From: Astropecten irregularis
Lineage: Eukaryota; Echinodermata; Asteroidea; Paxillosida; Astropectinidae
Direction: 5' to 3'
Length of the DNA stretch: 64,000 bases
Assembly (NCBI GenBank): GCA_963971285.1
Contig: OZ020248.1
Span: 25,719,764 to 25,783,763, forward strand
The notes under the pieces were generated by a model. The model had not been told where the DNA came from, searched no databases, and saw only the letters and a program-made list of their open reading frames with translations. The position numbers and the translations under genes were made by a program. Positions 1-16,120 of this stretch are shown here, in pieces. Positions within the stretch are counted from its first letter, which is position 1. Every line of letters begins with the position of its first letter.

Positions 1-5712
<5,712 letters not shown>

Positions 5713-6010
5713 AGAGGGCGCTCGCACTACAGTACACGCATTCTGATAAAGGAAGAACCAACACTCAATATCAAAATTATCATTATCCACTTTTTATGTA
5801 AGAGATTTGCAGTTTCTAAAGAAACTTTCCTCAGAAACTTCAGCTCCTTTGCCAAAATATTAACAAATTTCCAAATATGAAAGAAATTCGCGTTCTTAAG
5901 TTGAATGGAAGTGAATCAGTTCCTGTTATCAGTAAAATTGCGTGTATTTGAATGACACCACTTGCTGAGAACCAGCTAAGCAACAGTGGAATAAACCAAA
6001 ATAAAAAAGA
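5713..6010 (+). other. RPL3 3'UTR and candidate polyadenylation signal
   Basis: Sequence after the RPL3 stop. A possible poly(A) signal AATAAA is at 5990-5995, followed by further A-rich AATAAAA. The exact transcript end cannot be read from DNA alone. Confidence 0.45.
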
Positions 6011-7420
6011 GAACTACAAAAGGTGTCTGTATTTAGTTTACTTCATGTTTATCTGCCTGTCTGTTGTAAGATTTAGTCCTTTGCTTGAACATAATCCCGT
6101 ACCCTGAATTCTTTCACTGTTCATAAACATCAAAACCTGAATTTCCCAGACTAAAGACATTGTTGCTATATATCACATGATTCGGGCAAGCTTTTGCTAG
6201 GTTATATAACAGACGTCTTGCACCAATGCATTGTTCATAATGGATAAGAATGACACAAGGGAACCAGTCCACTCCAGAGATGGGTATCACTATGCAAAAG
6301 CTTGCCCCGAGTCATTAGTCTGGGAAATTCAAATTGGTGTGTTTATGTGCAATGAAAGAAGTCTGTGTACCAGATACTATTCAGATTTAACTCGCAAATG
6401 GCTTATTGCTCTGTATTTTGGCTCAAAACCCCTGACTCGAACAAAATCATGTCCCTCGCAACAAAATGTTGTAGCCCAAACGGGAATTAATATACGCGAA
6501 TTAACTAATTAATTTAGGCGAAGTAAAAACTGTTTTGCTTTTCTTATCATGAATAGATAAGAAATTGATTGACCCCAACCATTCTAAAATCAGCCTTCGC
6601 TAAAAGTTCCTGTAGGATTGAAACGTAAGGCCCTCTTGGCTCCAAGCTTTTTATATGGTCATTATTTTGGGGTTGATGAGCAGTTTGCAGCAGTTTATAA
6701 CATGTAGTGTTTATATTCATTATAAAATCAATGAGAAAGTTGCTCAACATTGAAGGACACAGGACCGTAGAGCCCAGTTTATGCCAAGGGATGTTTAACA
6801 TGTGGCAGTTTTTCATAAAATTACCTCTACCCTTTGCCTAAACACGGACAAGTTCAATTTTTATTGTCAGATATCATCTTAACTGTGGTACAAATTCCAT
6901 ATCTCTTACTTCGCTCGAAGGAATGGTGTTAATTGAGCAATTCAGATTTTTTGAACAGGCGTCCAAATTCTGACCTTTGATGCTTATTGCAAATTCAGAG
7001 ACAAGTACTAAAATTTGTAAAATGCCACTCCAATAGTTCACCAATCACCATCACAAAAGCCTCTTCATCTCCCCCTAGCAACAGTAAACAACCGTCACAG
7101 CACCATGACAACCCAAACGTGCAACAGATTCGTGTGGGAAATTGCGCGCCCACCAAAGTAGGACGGAAATTAACACTTTTTGTCAGACAATACCGCCATC
7201 ACCGGTTGACACAGGAAATTGCAGCGCGTTACGTACATCGTCTGCTGGTACTCGAAGCAGATGGTTTACACGGCGTTGCTATGGTGATGACATCAATGGC
7301 GGGAAGAAAGTGTTGGTTAGGCTGTTTCCTCGTCTGGTTTTTAAGTGTGGAGTGATTGGAGAATGTGCTACCGTTTATGACACTTTTAATAGCAAACTTG
7401 TTGTTTGCACTAGTTATGGT
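6011..7420 (+). other. Intergenic, no gene seen
   Basis: Short open frames at 6231-6512 and 6987-7423 lack family resemblance and splice context. About 6595-6725 is a copy of the 'TGATGAGCAGTTTGCAGCA' repeat module. About 6750-6800 holds GAAGGACACAGGACCGTAGAGCCCA, a single fragment of the 114-bp satellite seen at 17846 and 50205. Confidence 0.5.
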
Positions 7421-7706
7421 TAAAGGTAGTATCAAACTATCATACTTTGGTTTTTGTTAAAGAAATACAGATTCATGGGAAAAAATATCAAGGAAGATCC
7501 AGTAAAAGTAATATGTGAAAACTTCAGTCCCATACGGTGCCAACTTTTTGAGAAAACAGTGAAAAACGGCCACAGTATTTAAGTCTTCTCTCTTTTATTT
7601 TTGGTCTCTTACCAAAGTATGACTTTTACTATATCTTCCTTGATATTTTTGCCCATGAATCTGTATTTCTTTGTCAAAAACCAAAGTATGAAACTATACC
7701 TCTAAT
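7421..7706 (+). repeat. TTAA MITE (AGGTAGTATCATACTTTGG family), foldback copy
   Basis: A reverse-oriented end (GGTAGTATC...AAAGAAATACAGATTCATGGG) is followed at 7605-7706 by the same end in forward orientation (CCCATGAATCTGTATTTCTTTG...CAAAGTATGAAACTATACC). The copy is thus a head-to-head palindrome that has lost its other terminus. Confidence 0.7.
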
Positions 7707-8064
7707 AGCAAAATGTGAAATTTATAGCACACCAGACTGCAGCTGCAATGTAGCCATGCACCAGAAGTGATTCTTCATTTTTTGCCTGACAGACAATCAA
7801 TCCCAAGACTTTACATCCGATTCTTGCCATAAAAATCGATATAATTATGTGCTCTTTAAAAAGGATAGCTAAAGTCACTATAATATGTTACTTAGAAGTC
7901 ATCAGACGGTCTTCGAAAGATCCATCATTTTAACCATTATTTCTCACGTGTTGTTGGCACTAGTAGGAAAGCTGATTTCGTGAAAGGAGTGTTCAATTGA
8001 AAAAAAAATAATATCGTCTGCATTTTGGCGGGAATTTGGTGTTGTGCGTTTCGTTGCTCGTTGA

Positions 8065-8275
8065 AAAATGGGCACAATTTTTTCCGAAAAAAAATTCACC
8101 GTTATTTTTCATCTTTCTAAGGTCAAAATTGGTTTTGGTCATTCGTTTTACTCTTTTCTGGATCAGCATTTCAGGCAGAAACATTTTAACGGTATGTTTC
8201 TATCATTATACCATCTTTATATCCTAAGTTATAGGTTAATCTGTAAGGTTTTGTATGCTACCACCAGCTAACATG
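8065..8275 (+). repeat. Diverged fragment of the TTAA MITE family
   Basis: Contains GGATCAGCATTTCAGGCAGAAACATTTTAACGGTATGTTTCTA-like sequence and ATACCATCTTTAT, as in the reverse-oriented half of the family. The termini are degraded. Confidence 0.55.
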
Positions 8276-8984
8276 CCGGTTTTGTTTGGTCAAATCATGA
8301 GGCATTTGAACATTAAATAAAGCAATAATGCCCATTAGAACTTCACATACAAACATAGTGTGCACGAGTAAACTTAAGTCGTGCCGAGTAAATTAATAAT
8401 AAGGCCTATTGTGCATGAGTTTATTTTGTTGACGTTCATTGCTATCCTGGCCCGTCCTCTAAAATCAATCAATTTGAGGGTGATTCGGTTTCAAGAATCG
8501 TTTTGTCCGATCACGAATCCTGCTGTATGCACGCTGCTGGAGGCGTTATTGAGGCTTGCGGAGAATGAAGTGTTGCCCGGTTACGGCAGCACCTATGTTT
8601 GTACGCCATTTTTCTCGTCAATCTCTTTTGCAATGAGAATGTGTAAATTATTAACGATCTAATTGTTGATTGATGCACAAAAAAAAAAGATGTCTGATTT
8701 CCGATAACCGATTCTTGAAAAGGGTTTCGACGACAATAGACAAACCACATCATGACTTCTTAATATAATAAAAGGTGGTGATGTCACATGCGTACGCCTA
8801 CGTGTGAAAGAACACGTTCATTTCTGAGCTATAATGAAATGTTGATAAGATTATAATTTTTTACAAGTTTTTATTTTGCGCGAGACGTTCTCCAAAGCGA
8901 ATTATAATTTGCCAGGATTTTCGTGGGGGGTATAGTGGAAAAGTAGCCCCATTCAATTTGTAATCTTCAAATTGGACATTTAAG
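8276..8984 (+). other. Intergenic, nothing recognised
   Basis: AT-rich sequence without convincing coding frames, splice sites or family repeats. The open frame at 8381-8662 resembles no protein I know. Confidence 0.4.
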
Positions 8985-9375
8985 GTAACGGTATACTATA
9001 ATACTTTGGTAGCATACCGAAACAGAACTCTTCACAGATTTACCTTTAACTTACAGGGTATAAAGATGGTGATTGTAGAATCATAATATCGTTAAAATAT
9101 TGTTCTGTCTGAATTGTTGTATTTATCCAGAAAAGAGTCAAACCAATGACCAAAAACAATTTTTATATTTTAAAGGTAGTATCATACTTTGGTTTTTATC
9201 AAAGAAATACAGATTCATGGGCAAAAATATTAAGGAAGATACAGTAATAGTCATCTGTGAAAATTTCAGTCCCATACATTACCCACTTTTTGAGAAAACA
9301 ATGAAAAACGGCCACAGTATTTCTTAAGTCTTTTCTCTTAAATTTTTGATCTTTTAAAAGAGCCCCCCCCCCCCC
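8985..9375 (+). repeat. Two abutting TTAA MITE halves
   Basis: 8985-9165 is a forward left half (ACTTTGGTAGCATACCGAAACAG, then AAGATGGTGATTG). 9172-9375 is a reversed right half beginning TTTAAAGGTAGTATCATAC and ending in a run of C (9362-9376). The two halves meet head to tail, implying rearrangement or nested insertion. Confidence 0.65.
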
Positions 9376-9655
9376 CAGAACCACGCCTGTTCTGTTGAGC
9401 AGCCATCATTTTAATGTACGCAAGACAAATGCAAGGGAATTCTCCTGTTGCTGAAAAAAGTGCAATACACACTGGAATAAGAACAGCTTAAAACGACGTC
9501 ACATTCATTAGCCAATCAGTAGGGAAAGTGCGAAAATACTGGAACCAAACACTCATAAAGGCCAATCACGTTTATTCCAATTTCCTGGCTCTTCCAACGC
9601 CAGCAGGTTTGTAATGTTTCTGGATTAATCAGGTTAAACTTTCTGTTATGTTTCC

Positions 9656-10045
9656 TCTTAAAGGTAAAATCATACTTTGCCGGTTTTTAAAATCTTCTAA
9701 AAGACCAACAAGATTTTCGGTCGTTGTTTTACAAATTTCTGGATAAATGCACAATTTCAGGCGGAAAGATTTTAACAGTAGGTTTCTACTAGCATCATCT
9801 TCATACCCTGAAAGTTATAGGTAAATCTCTGAACATTTCTGTTTTGGTCTCTTACCAAAGTATGATACTATACCTTTAAAGATAAAAAAAATAACAGTGA
9901 AAATATATATTATTTTAAATACTGTGGGCGTTTTTCACTGTTTTCTCAAAAAGTTGGCACCGTATGGGACTGGGGATTTCACAGATGACTGTTACTGTAT
10001 CCTCCTCGATATTTTTGCCCAATGAATCTGCATTTCTTTGGCAGT
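9656..10045 (+). repeat. TTAA MITE family, rearranged copy
   Basis: TTAAAGGTAAAATCATACTTTG at the left; CAAAGTATGATACTATACC at about 9858-9876 closes a reversed half; a forward right half then follows to about 10045 (TTTCTCAAAAAGTTGGCACC, ATCTGCATTTCTTTG). Confidence 0.65.
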
Positions 10046-10791
10046 AATAAATAAACTTGTCGTGTATCATGCATGCATTAAGCCTTAGCTTTTCGAGAAT
10101 ATCACATTACAAAATCAAAATAATGGTCACCAAACAATGTTTTATCCATTTGATTTAATTAATTTCGAAGTAAAAATCAATGAGCACATAATTTTTCTTC
10201 TCTATTCACAAATAGATTCTATGTATACGGTCGCAAGTACTGATTCGTATTAAAATGTACCTTAACTTGAGTTGTTACCAAATTTTAATTTGTATTTTGC
10301 CTAGTCGTTTGTAAGGAAAAACGGAAGTTGCCCTCGGCAGAATTTCTCCTCGGTATCTGTTTTCCTCAGAAGATAAATAACCGTGAATTTCGAATAAAAG
10401 TTTTCAAGGATTTTTGATATCGCTGTGTAGGCCTATTACGATGTTTACCTTTATGTCACACGGAGCGGCAACGTCAAACAGAATGTTTGATTTCAAAATT
10501 TCGTCGGCACCAAGGCCATTTTCTCAACAATTTTAGCTTCTGGAAACTGTAAGCTTGTGCCTTTTCCTTGATGATAAGAAACATAGGAGGTATTTTCTAA
10601 AAAGCGAAAAGATAATTATGCTAGTTTTCAAAATATTTCAGTCATGTGGAGCCGAGTTTTGGGAAGGGCGGCCTGGGATGGGAACAATTCTTTTCAAGTT
10701 TTTACAAACATTCTACACTTCTTCTCAACTTGTGTACCCGCACTTTGAATAATTATTACGCAATTAAAGACAAAAATAAGTTATTTCAAAG
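10046..10791 (+). other. Intergenic, downstream of the ankyrin gene
   Basis: AT-rich. No conserved frame and no clear poly(A) signal for the minus-strand gene was found close to its stop. Confidence 0.4.
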
Positions 10792-12339
10792 CTAGACGGA
10801 CGGAATGGTGACTCTTATGTTTGGTAAGGAGTCTCTAGGATTCAGTCTCTGTGACATGGGCTGTTGGCTTTGCCCTTGGTCGTCCTCGGGTACCCTGCTA
10901 AGCCTTGAAGGCTGTAAGGTCTTAGGCTTCCTTCTCGACTTACACCGAGTGTCCGGGTCTTCTTCTCCTGGTGGATGATGAGTCAGACTTGGTTCGTCAC
11001 TCTCCGAAGACTCGTCCTGGTATTTCCTCCCGTCTGGGGTGACTTTGGTCGAGGACTGAGACTTGTCACAGGAGTCGGTTGAGGTGGCACTGCCTCTCCT
11101 GGACGTGCCTCTCAACTTGAGCTGTTTGCGATTCACGGCCGGTTTGCTGCTGCTGTCTCGCTTGGAGCTTCGCCGGGCCTTGGGTTTTGGACCGTGGCCC
11201 ATGATGTAAGCAAGCGTGGAAGGCTTCTTCTCCAGAATCGGTGGCTGCTCGGCGATGGACTCTGGAGGAGGTTTGGCAGGCTTCCTGAAGTTGCTGCTGA
11301 ACTGGCTGGCGTACACGCCCATCAAGGAGTTGATGGACGACGCCTCCATGTTAACATACTCGCCGGCTTTGGACCTGTCGAACTCACTGGAGACAAAGTT
11401 TGTGGCGAAGCTCTGCAGTCCGCTCGTCTTGGAGGCAAGGTCCAGCATCGTCATTGCCGTGTCCACGGACTTGTTCATGACCGAGGAGTTGGATGGTGCG
11501 TCTTCCTTGCTCATTTCCAGCGATGTTTGAACGACCCAGCTATTTGAATTCCGTTCGGCAATCCTCTTCGAGTCGCTGTTCCAGTTTTTGCCGCCGATGA
11601 TGTCCGGGATGGCGTTGATGGCACCCTGATGCCACTTGGGCCTGATGTCAGGGAGGGAAGGGCTCCTCTTGGCGTTGAGCGATGGCAAGACTGGCTGGAG
11701 CTTCTGGTTCGTGCGGTTGCGACTGTATATCATCCGGTGTTCCCTGGCGCGCTGTCTGACTAACGCCTGGGCTCTCAGCCTCCTCCTAGCCGCTTCATCG
11801 GCCCACTCCACGGCGTTCATGTGCCGCTCACCGTCGCAGATCCTCGGGTTGGCATGTCCCTCTTCCTGGAGTACGGTGGCAACATCAACAAACCCCAATT
11901 TGTGGGCCTGTATCAGGGGCGTGGTGCCCGAGTTATCAGAAGCGTCCACGTCCAGAGATTTCCCCTTCATGAGTCTGACGATGAACCTGACGAGGCTGAC
12001 GTTACCGCTCGTCACGGCGTCGAACAGAGGAGAGCGACCGCTGCGATCCTTCCCGGCGAGATCGGCACCAGCTACCCCGGTCTCCCTGACGATCTTACGG
12101 GCGATACGCTCCCTGCCCTGACGGCAGGCGTGCTGGAACACGCTAGTCCTCTGCTGGTCCGTCTCTAGGATATCGGCTCCTTTCTTCAGGAGGAATTTGA
12201 ACATGCGATAGCCCTTGTCTTCGTCAGGGATGTAGCAAGCCACCATGGCCGGTGTCTGACCGAGTCTGTTCTTGGTGTTGACGGGGACGCCCTGGCGGAG
12301 CAGAGCGTCCAACTGCTGGTACCGCAGCGACAGAACCAT
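10792..12339 (-). CDS. Intronless ankyrin-repeat protein, ANKRD34/ANKRD63-like
   Basis: One uninterrupted frame of 515 codons. An in-frame TAA sits 12 nt upstream of the ATG with no AG acceptor in between, so the start is well fixed. Ankyrin repeats fill about residues 7-170: LGQTPAMVACY (about 27), RTSVFQHACRQGRERIARKIV (about 65), SGRSPLFDAVTSGNVSLVRFIV (about 101) and SGTTPLIQAHKLGFVDVATVL (about 138). The insertion after the first repeat (PDEDKGYRMFKFLLKKGADI) resembles the ANKRD34 and ANKRD63 arrangement, and those vertebrate genes are also intronless (recalled). The rest, about 190-515, is low-complexity and Ser/Arg/Lys-rich, with SPSLPDIRPKW near 229 and a short hydrophobic end LPNIRVTIPSV. 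No enzymatic domain is seen, so a scaffold or adaptor role is an inference. The exact orthologue is uncertain. Confidence 0.85.
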   Translation of the reverse strand: MVLSLRYQQLDALLRQGVPVNTKNRLGQTPAMVACYIPDEDKGYRMFKFLLKKGADILETDQQRTSVFQHACRQGRERIARKIVRETGVAGADLAGKDRSGRSPLFDAVTSGNVSLVRFIVRLMKGKSLDVDASDNSGTTPLIQAHKLGFVDVATVLQEEGHANPRICDGERHMNAVEWADEAARRRLRAQALVRQRAREHRMIYSRNRTNQKLQPVLPSLNAKRSPSLPDIRPKWHQGAINAIPDIIGGKNWNSDSKRIAERNSNSWVVQTSLEMSKEDAPSNSSVMNKSVDTAMTMLDLASKTSGLQSFATNFVSSEFDRSKAGEYVNMEASSINSLMGVYASQFSSNFRKPAKPPPESIAEQPPILEKKPSTLAYIMGHGPKPKARRSSKRDSSSKPAVNRKQLKLRGTSRRGSATSTDSCDKSQSSTKVTPDGRKYQDESSESDEPSLTHHPPGEEDPDTRCKSRRKPKTLQPSRLSRVPEDDQGQSQQPMSQRLNPRDSLPNIRVTIPSV

Positions 12340-14335
12340 ATCGATTTGTTAGGGAAACCTAAGCAACACGCACCCGCTACAGCTCCGAAGTCCTCAAAAA
12401 CAGTCAAAAAACGCGCAAATTTTGGCTTTGTAACACCATAACTTTTGAACGGCTCATGATATAAAAAAGGTTCCTTCAGCATGAAGAAGGTACATTATTC
12501 CTTTTTCGAATGATATCTTAAAATAATCTTTTGAAGACTTTATAGACCTGTCATTTTTGAGCTATAAATGGTCGGTTTCCCCACTTTTACTGTGCAAACT
12601 CGTCTTTTTGGGCCGAAATAATGCACCATTGCAGCACAGTTTTGCTTACAACTTAGGACGCCCTCAACCGATTTCTTAGGTTCCTCCGGGATAACCAAGA
12701 GCAGATGTTTCTCTACAACCTTTGTTAAAATGAAGCTGATTGGCCAAAATAAAGACCTGTCATTTTCAGCCCAAAGATTTTGAGCCAATCAAAACCACTG
12801 TTACATACTGCATTGGAACGTGCATGACCAGCTGAATAATAAACGAAATTCTTCAGTTAGTGGGCTGTTTCTCTACGATAAGTTCTCCCCTTAGAATTCT
12901 TCTCAGACTCTAAAAAGTATACGAGAATAAAGCTGATAATATGGGGATTCCCGTCATCTAAACAAATTTGCAGTATCTTGTCGGAATATTATATAATTGT
13001 GCTGTAAATGTTGCCTTCGAACACGAAGAAAATCAGCTTGTTGATACACCATGCTTTGCTTGAGCAGGGGACGCTGAGATTTCCGGACAAGTCCATTTTT
13101 GTGTAGGTGTGGAAACACTTCTTGTAGTGGTAAAACTCATCTCATTATGGAAAAGATGCCTCACAAATCCAATTGGATATGGATGGAAACATTCAGAATG
13201 TACTATATATTTTTTTAAATAAGTCAAGAGTTGTTAATGGGTCAAGTCATGACTTCCTCTGTCTTTGTATATACCACCCCACCCCACCTTGAAAGTTGAG
13301 TATTCCAAAGCCTTGACAATCCCTCTTCACGGTTGAGCGAACACCCACACACTGTTCGTGAGATAAGATCACACACAGAACCAATGTGGATGCACAGCAT
13401 TTATTTCACATTCTTAAGTAGTCAAACTGGCCCAAACAAATCGATATGCGGCATCCATAAACCGCTCCGTCATTTTGAAGTGATCATCGGTGTCTCTCAC
13501 TGCCTACAGCAACGATGCAACACCATCAGTTCACATCTGTCCTTGCTCAATGATCACTACACACGTATTGCACATAATACATGTACAAATACTGCTCAAA
13601 CTCGACGAGGATCATCATACTAAAGAAGCTTACCAATACACCTGTACACGGTCCTCTTAAGAGTGCTTATAACGTACGTCAGTTTAACACCATCCACCGT
13701 TTCACGAATGCACTCCACGAATATTACAGTTCACCATAATCTCAAGTCCCTGAGCCGGTGTTCCAAATTAAATCGGATTTACCCACAAGATCATCCTAAT
13801 TGAATGTCGTCGCGATGCTTGGTGTCCCACTTAGCAACAAGCCTCGATCTGAAATAATCTCATCCAACCAAATAAAACAGGTAGGAATTGAGAATGCCGA
13901 AAAAAAGATCACGTGAAAAAAAAAGAACAAGAAAAAGGTAGGACTTGTCCATGTTATGGGTGTCTAGCCAATGCCGCTAGCCTGTTTCTATGTACACCAT
14001 ACACAAAAAAATATCGAAAATCAATGTTTGTATTGCGAGGGACCATAGTCCAATAGGTTTTACACTGAAAGGGTCTTTTGGAGTGTCCTTTTGTTGGACG
14101 AGTGATGGGTGCGTTGAACACATCACCAGTGGGTTGAAGTAGCGTGTTTTTATTTGAGTTTTCGTATTTCGTTCGGGAAGGGTTTTATTTTTTGGCCAAA
14201 TTCGTTGTTCATTGTGTAAATAATCAGAAGGGATCGCTGGGCTTTGCAAATAGTTGATGAAATTTGAGAGTTTGATAATAAAACGATCCTGTGACATCAT
14301 TGTTAATAAAGGGCCACAGCCCACTAGTTCATGTC
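12340..14335 (+). other. Intergenic, no gene seen
   Basis: Presumably holds the promoter of the minus-strand ankyrin gene at its left end. Open frames at 12540-12788, 13333-13623 and 13977-14354 show no family resemblance. Confidence 0.4.
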
Positions 14336-14673
14336 TATCATATTTTGGCAGCATACCGAAACAGAAATTTACCTATAGGGTAATGGTAGACAGATACCGT
14401 TAAAATGTTTCTACCTGACATGCTGTATATTTATCAAGAAAAAAAGTCAAACTAATGACCAAAAACAATTTGGATCTTTAAAAGATAAAAAATAACGGTG
14501 AAAAGATTTTTAAAAAAAATACTGTGGTCGTTTTTCATTGTTTTCTCAAAAAGTGGGCACCTTATGGGACTGAAAATTTCACGGATGACTGTTACTGTAT
14601 CTTCCTAGATATTTTTGCCCACGAATCTGTATTTCTTTGACAAGGCAAAAGCCAACGCATGATATTACCTTTA
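14336..14673 (+). repeat. TTAA MITE family, forward copy
   Basis: Left end ATATTTTGGCAGCATACCGAAACAG; right half TTTCTCAAAAAGTGGGCACC, TGACTGTTACTGTATCTTCC, AATCTGTATTTCTTTGACAA; closes at TGATATTACCTTTAA. Confidence 0.7.
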
Positions 14674-14806
14674 ACAATAACTTCATATTTGTAATTTTGG
14701 GAATACCATACAGTAATTGGAAAAAAAGTGGAAATTTTCAGAATGTGGTGGTTGAACTTGTGACAACTTTATGTAATCGTGCAAAATGTTTTCCTCTAAA
14801 AAAGTA

Positions 14807-14943
14807 ATTATATTCGTGAAATAACCACAAGGGAAACTGACTGAGTGGTTCGAATCCCGCTCCAGTCAATTTTTCTTTGTTCACTTTTCAATGACTTATA
14901 ACAACTCAGTCAGTTTCCCTTGTGGTTATTTCACGAATATAAT
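14807..14943. repeat. 39-bp perfect inverted repeat around a SINE tail
   Basis: Arms 14807-14845 and 14905-14943 are perfect reverse complements (ATTATATTCGTGAAATAACC...). The 59-bp centre holds the tRNA-like B-box region and tail (GGTTCGAATCCCGCTCCAGT then CAATTTTTCTTTGTTCACTT) that also ends the SINE at 15118. Confidence 0.85.
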
Positions 14944-15117
14944 AATTAAAAAGCCGTATCCTCTTTGAGTGATCCCCCATGTACCGTTCCCAGGTTGCAG
15001 CATTGTTGCGTGTATCATTGAAACGATCCCTGGGGTGTGGCGGTGTGTGCGTGGTTTCATGGCTTCTGACTGCCAAACGAACAAAGATAGTTGACTATTG
15101 GGGTCACCACCAACATA

Positions 15118-15216
15118 GGGCTGGATGGCTCAGTTGGTAGAGCGCCTGTACGGTATTCAGGAGGTTGCCGGTTCGAATCCCGCTCCAGTCAATTTTTCTT
15201 TGTTCACTTTTCAATG
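15118..15216 (+). repeat. tRNA-derived SINE (or tRNA pseudogene)
   Basis: Pol III A box TGGCTCAGTTGG and B box GGTTCGAATCC are both present. The first 73 nt fold as a tRNA: a 7-bp acceptor stem GGCTGGA/TCCAGTC with one G-U pair, and D stem GCTC/GAGC. The anticodon stem and T stem each carry a mismatch, and the nucleotide at the position-33 equivalent is C rather than U, so a working tRNA is unlikely. The tail CAATTTTTCTTTGTTCAC matches that at 14868-14890. Related heads lie at 35495 and 40352. Confidence 0.75.
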
Positions 15217-15418
15217 AAAAAAGTAATTACATAGGCCTAATGAGTCAACTTGGCCCGACGCTTCCATTCGAGCAGAATCTTATTCAAAGGCTTAATTGTT
15301 TCATCTTTTGAGACAAATTTTGCTAGAATCGGAACCTCGGGTTCTCTTAAATCCCCTTATTAATTTCAATTTGGGGTTAATAAAAATTAGCAGTTTTTTA
15401 AATTGTTTTTACAAAAGT

Positions 15419-15654
15419 TAAAGGTACTGTACAGGATTGGTAACACACCCAAACAGATATGTTCACAGATTTACGTATAACTCCTATGAATAGGTTTGAA
15501 AATACTGTGAGCGTTTTTCACCGTTTGCTACAGTTTCCGGTGATGAAATGAGCTGAACATTTCACAGGTTTGATTTTATTCCATGACAAATAAAATTATG
15601 AACAGTCTGCAGCTGTTCTGTCACCTCTACCAATCATGTACTATGCCTTTAAAG
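15419..15654 (+). repeat. TTAA MITE, subfamily b (GGTACTGTACAGGATTGG), internally deleted
   Basis: TTAAAGGTACTGTACAGGAT at the left and ACCAATCATGTACTATGCC then TTTAA at the right. The interior is shorter than in the copy at 27593. Confidence 0.65.
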
Positions 15655-16120
15655 GCCTATTTCATTATTATTAGTTAGGCCTAATATTACAATATATTTT
15701 TTTCAAAATCGTTGGTCATGTTTGATCAGAACAATAAGGATGCACACAGGCTCTTTAATCAATTATGGTAATTAAAGTAAATCAGAATGTTTTTGTGGTG
15801 GAATTAATTCACAATCACAAAGGATTCATTGAACACAAAGAAATAGTATTGTTGAGACGTCAACAGAGGGCGTCCTTGCGCGTTCCAAAATAGATTATTT
15901 TCATAGTCGGGTACCCTTCCTAAATCGTGGGCACACATCAACGCAGATATTCGTAGAGTGCACATTGTAGAAGTCTGGGAGCAAGACATCCTTTCGCGTG
16001 GTGCCGCCATTTCACCATCAACGTCCGATTTTTACCTCACACTTTGTCGCCAAAATACGTGCATTTTCCACCGTTTTTATTCAGTTTTGTGGGACGCCAA
16101 CCAGTCCTTAACCAGTCAAG
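15655..16120 (+). promoter_or_regulatory. Upstream region of ALYREF
   Basis: The stretch before the ALYREF ATG. A GCCGCCATTTC motif, similar to a YY1 site, is at 16003-16013 and could lie near the transcription start. No TATA box is evident. The assignment rests on position only. Confidence 0.35.

Noticed and set aside
15118-15190. Functional tRNA gene
   Set aside because: A C where U33 should be, plus mismatches in the anticodon and T stems, and a shared SINE tail and related copies, point to a tRNA-derived SINE.
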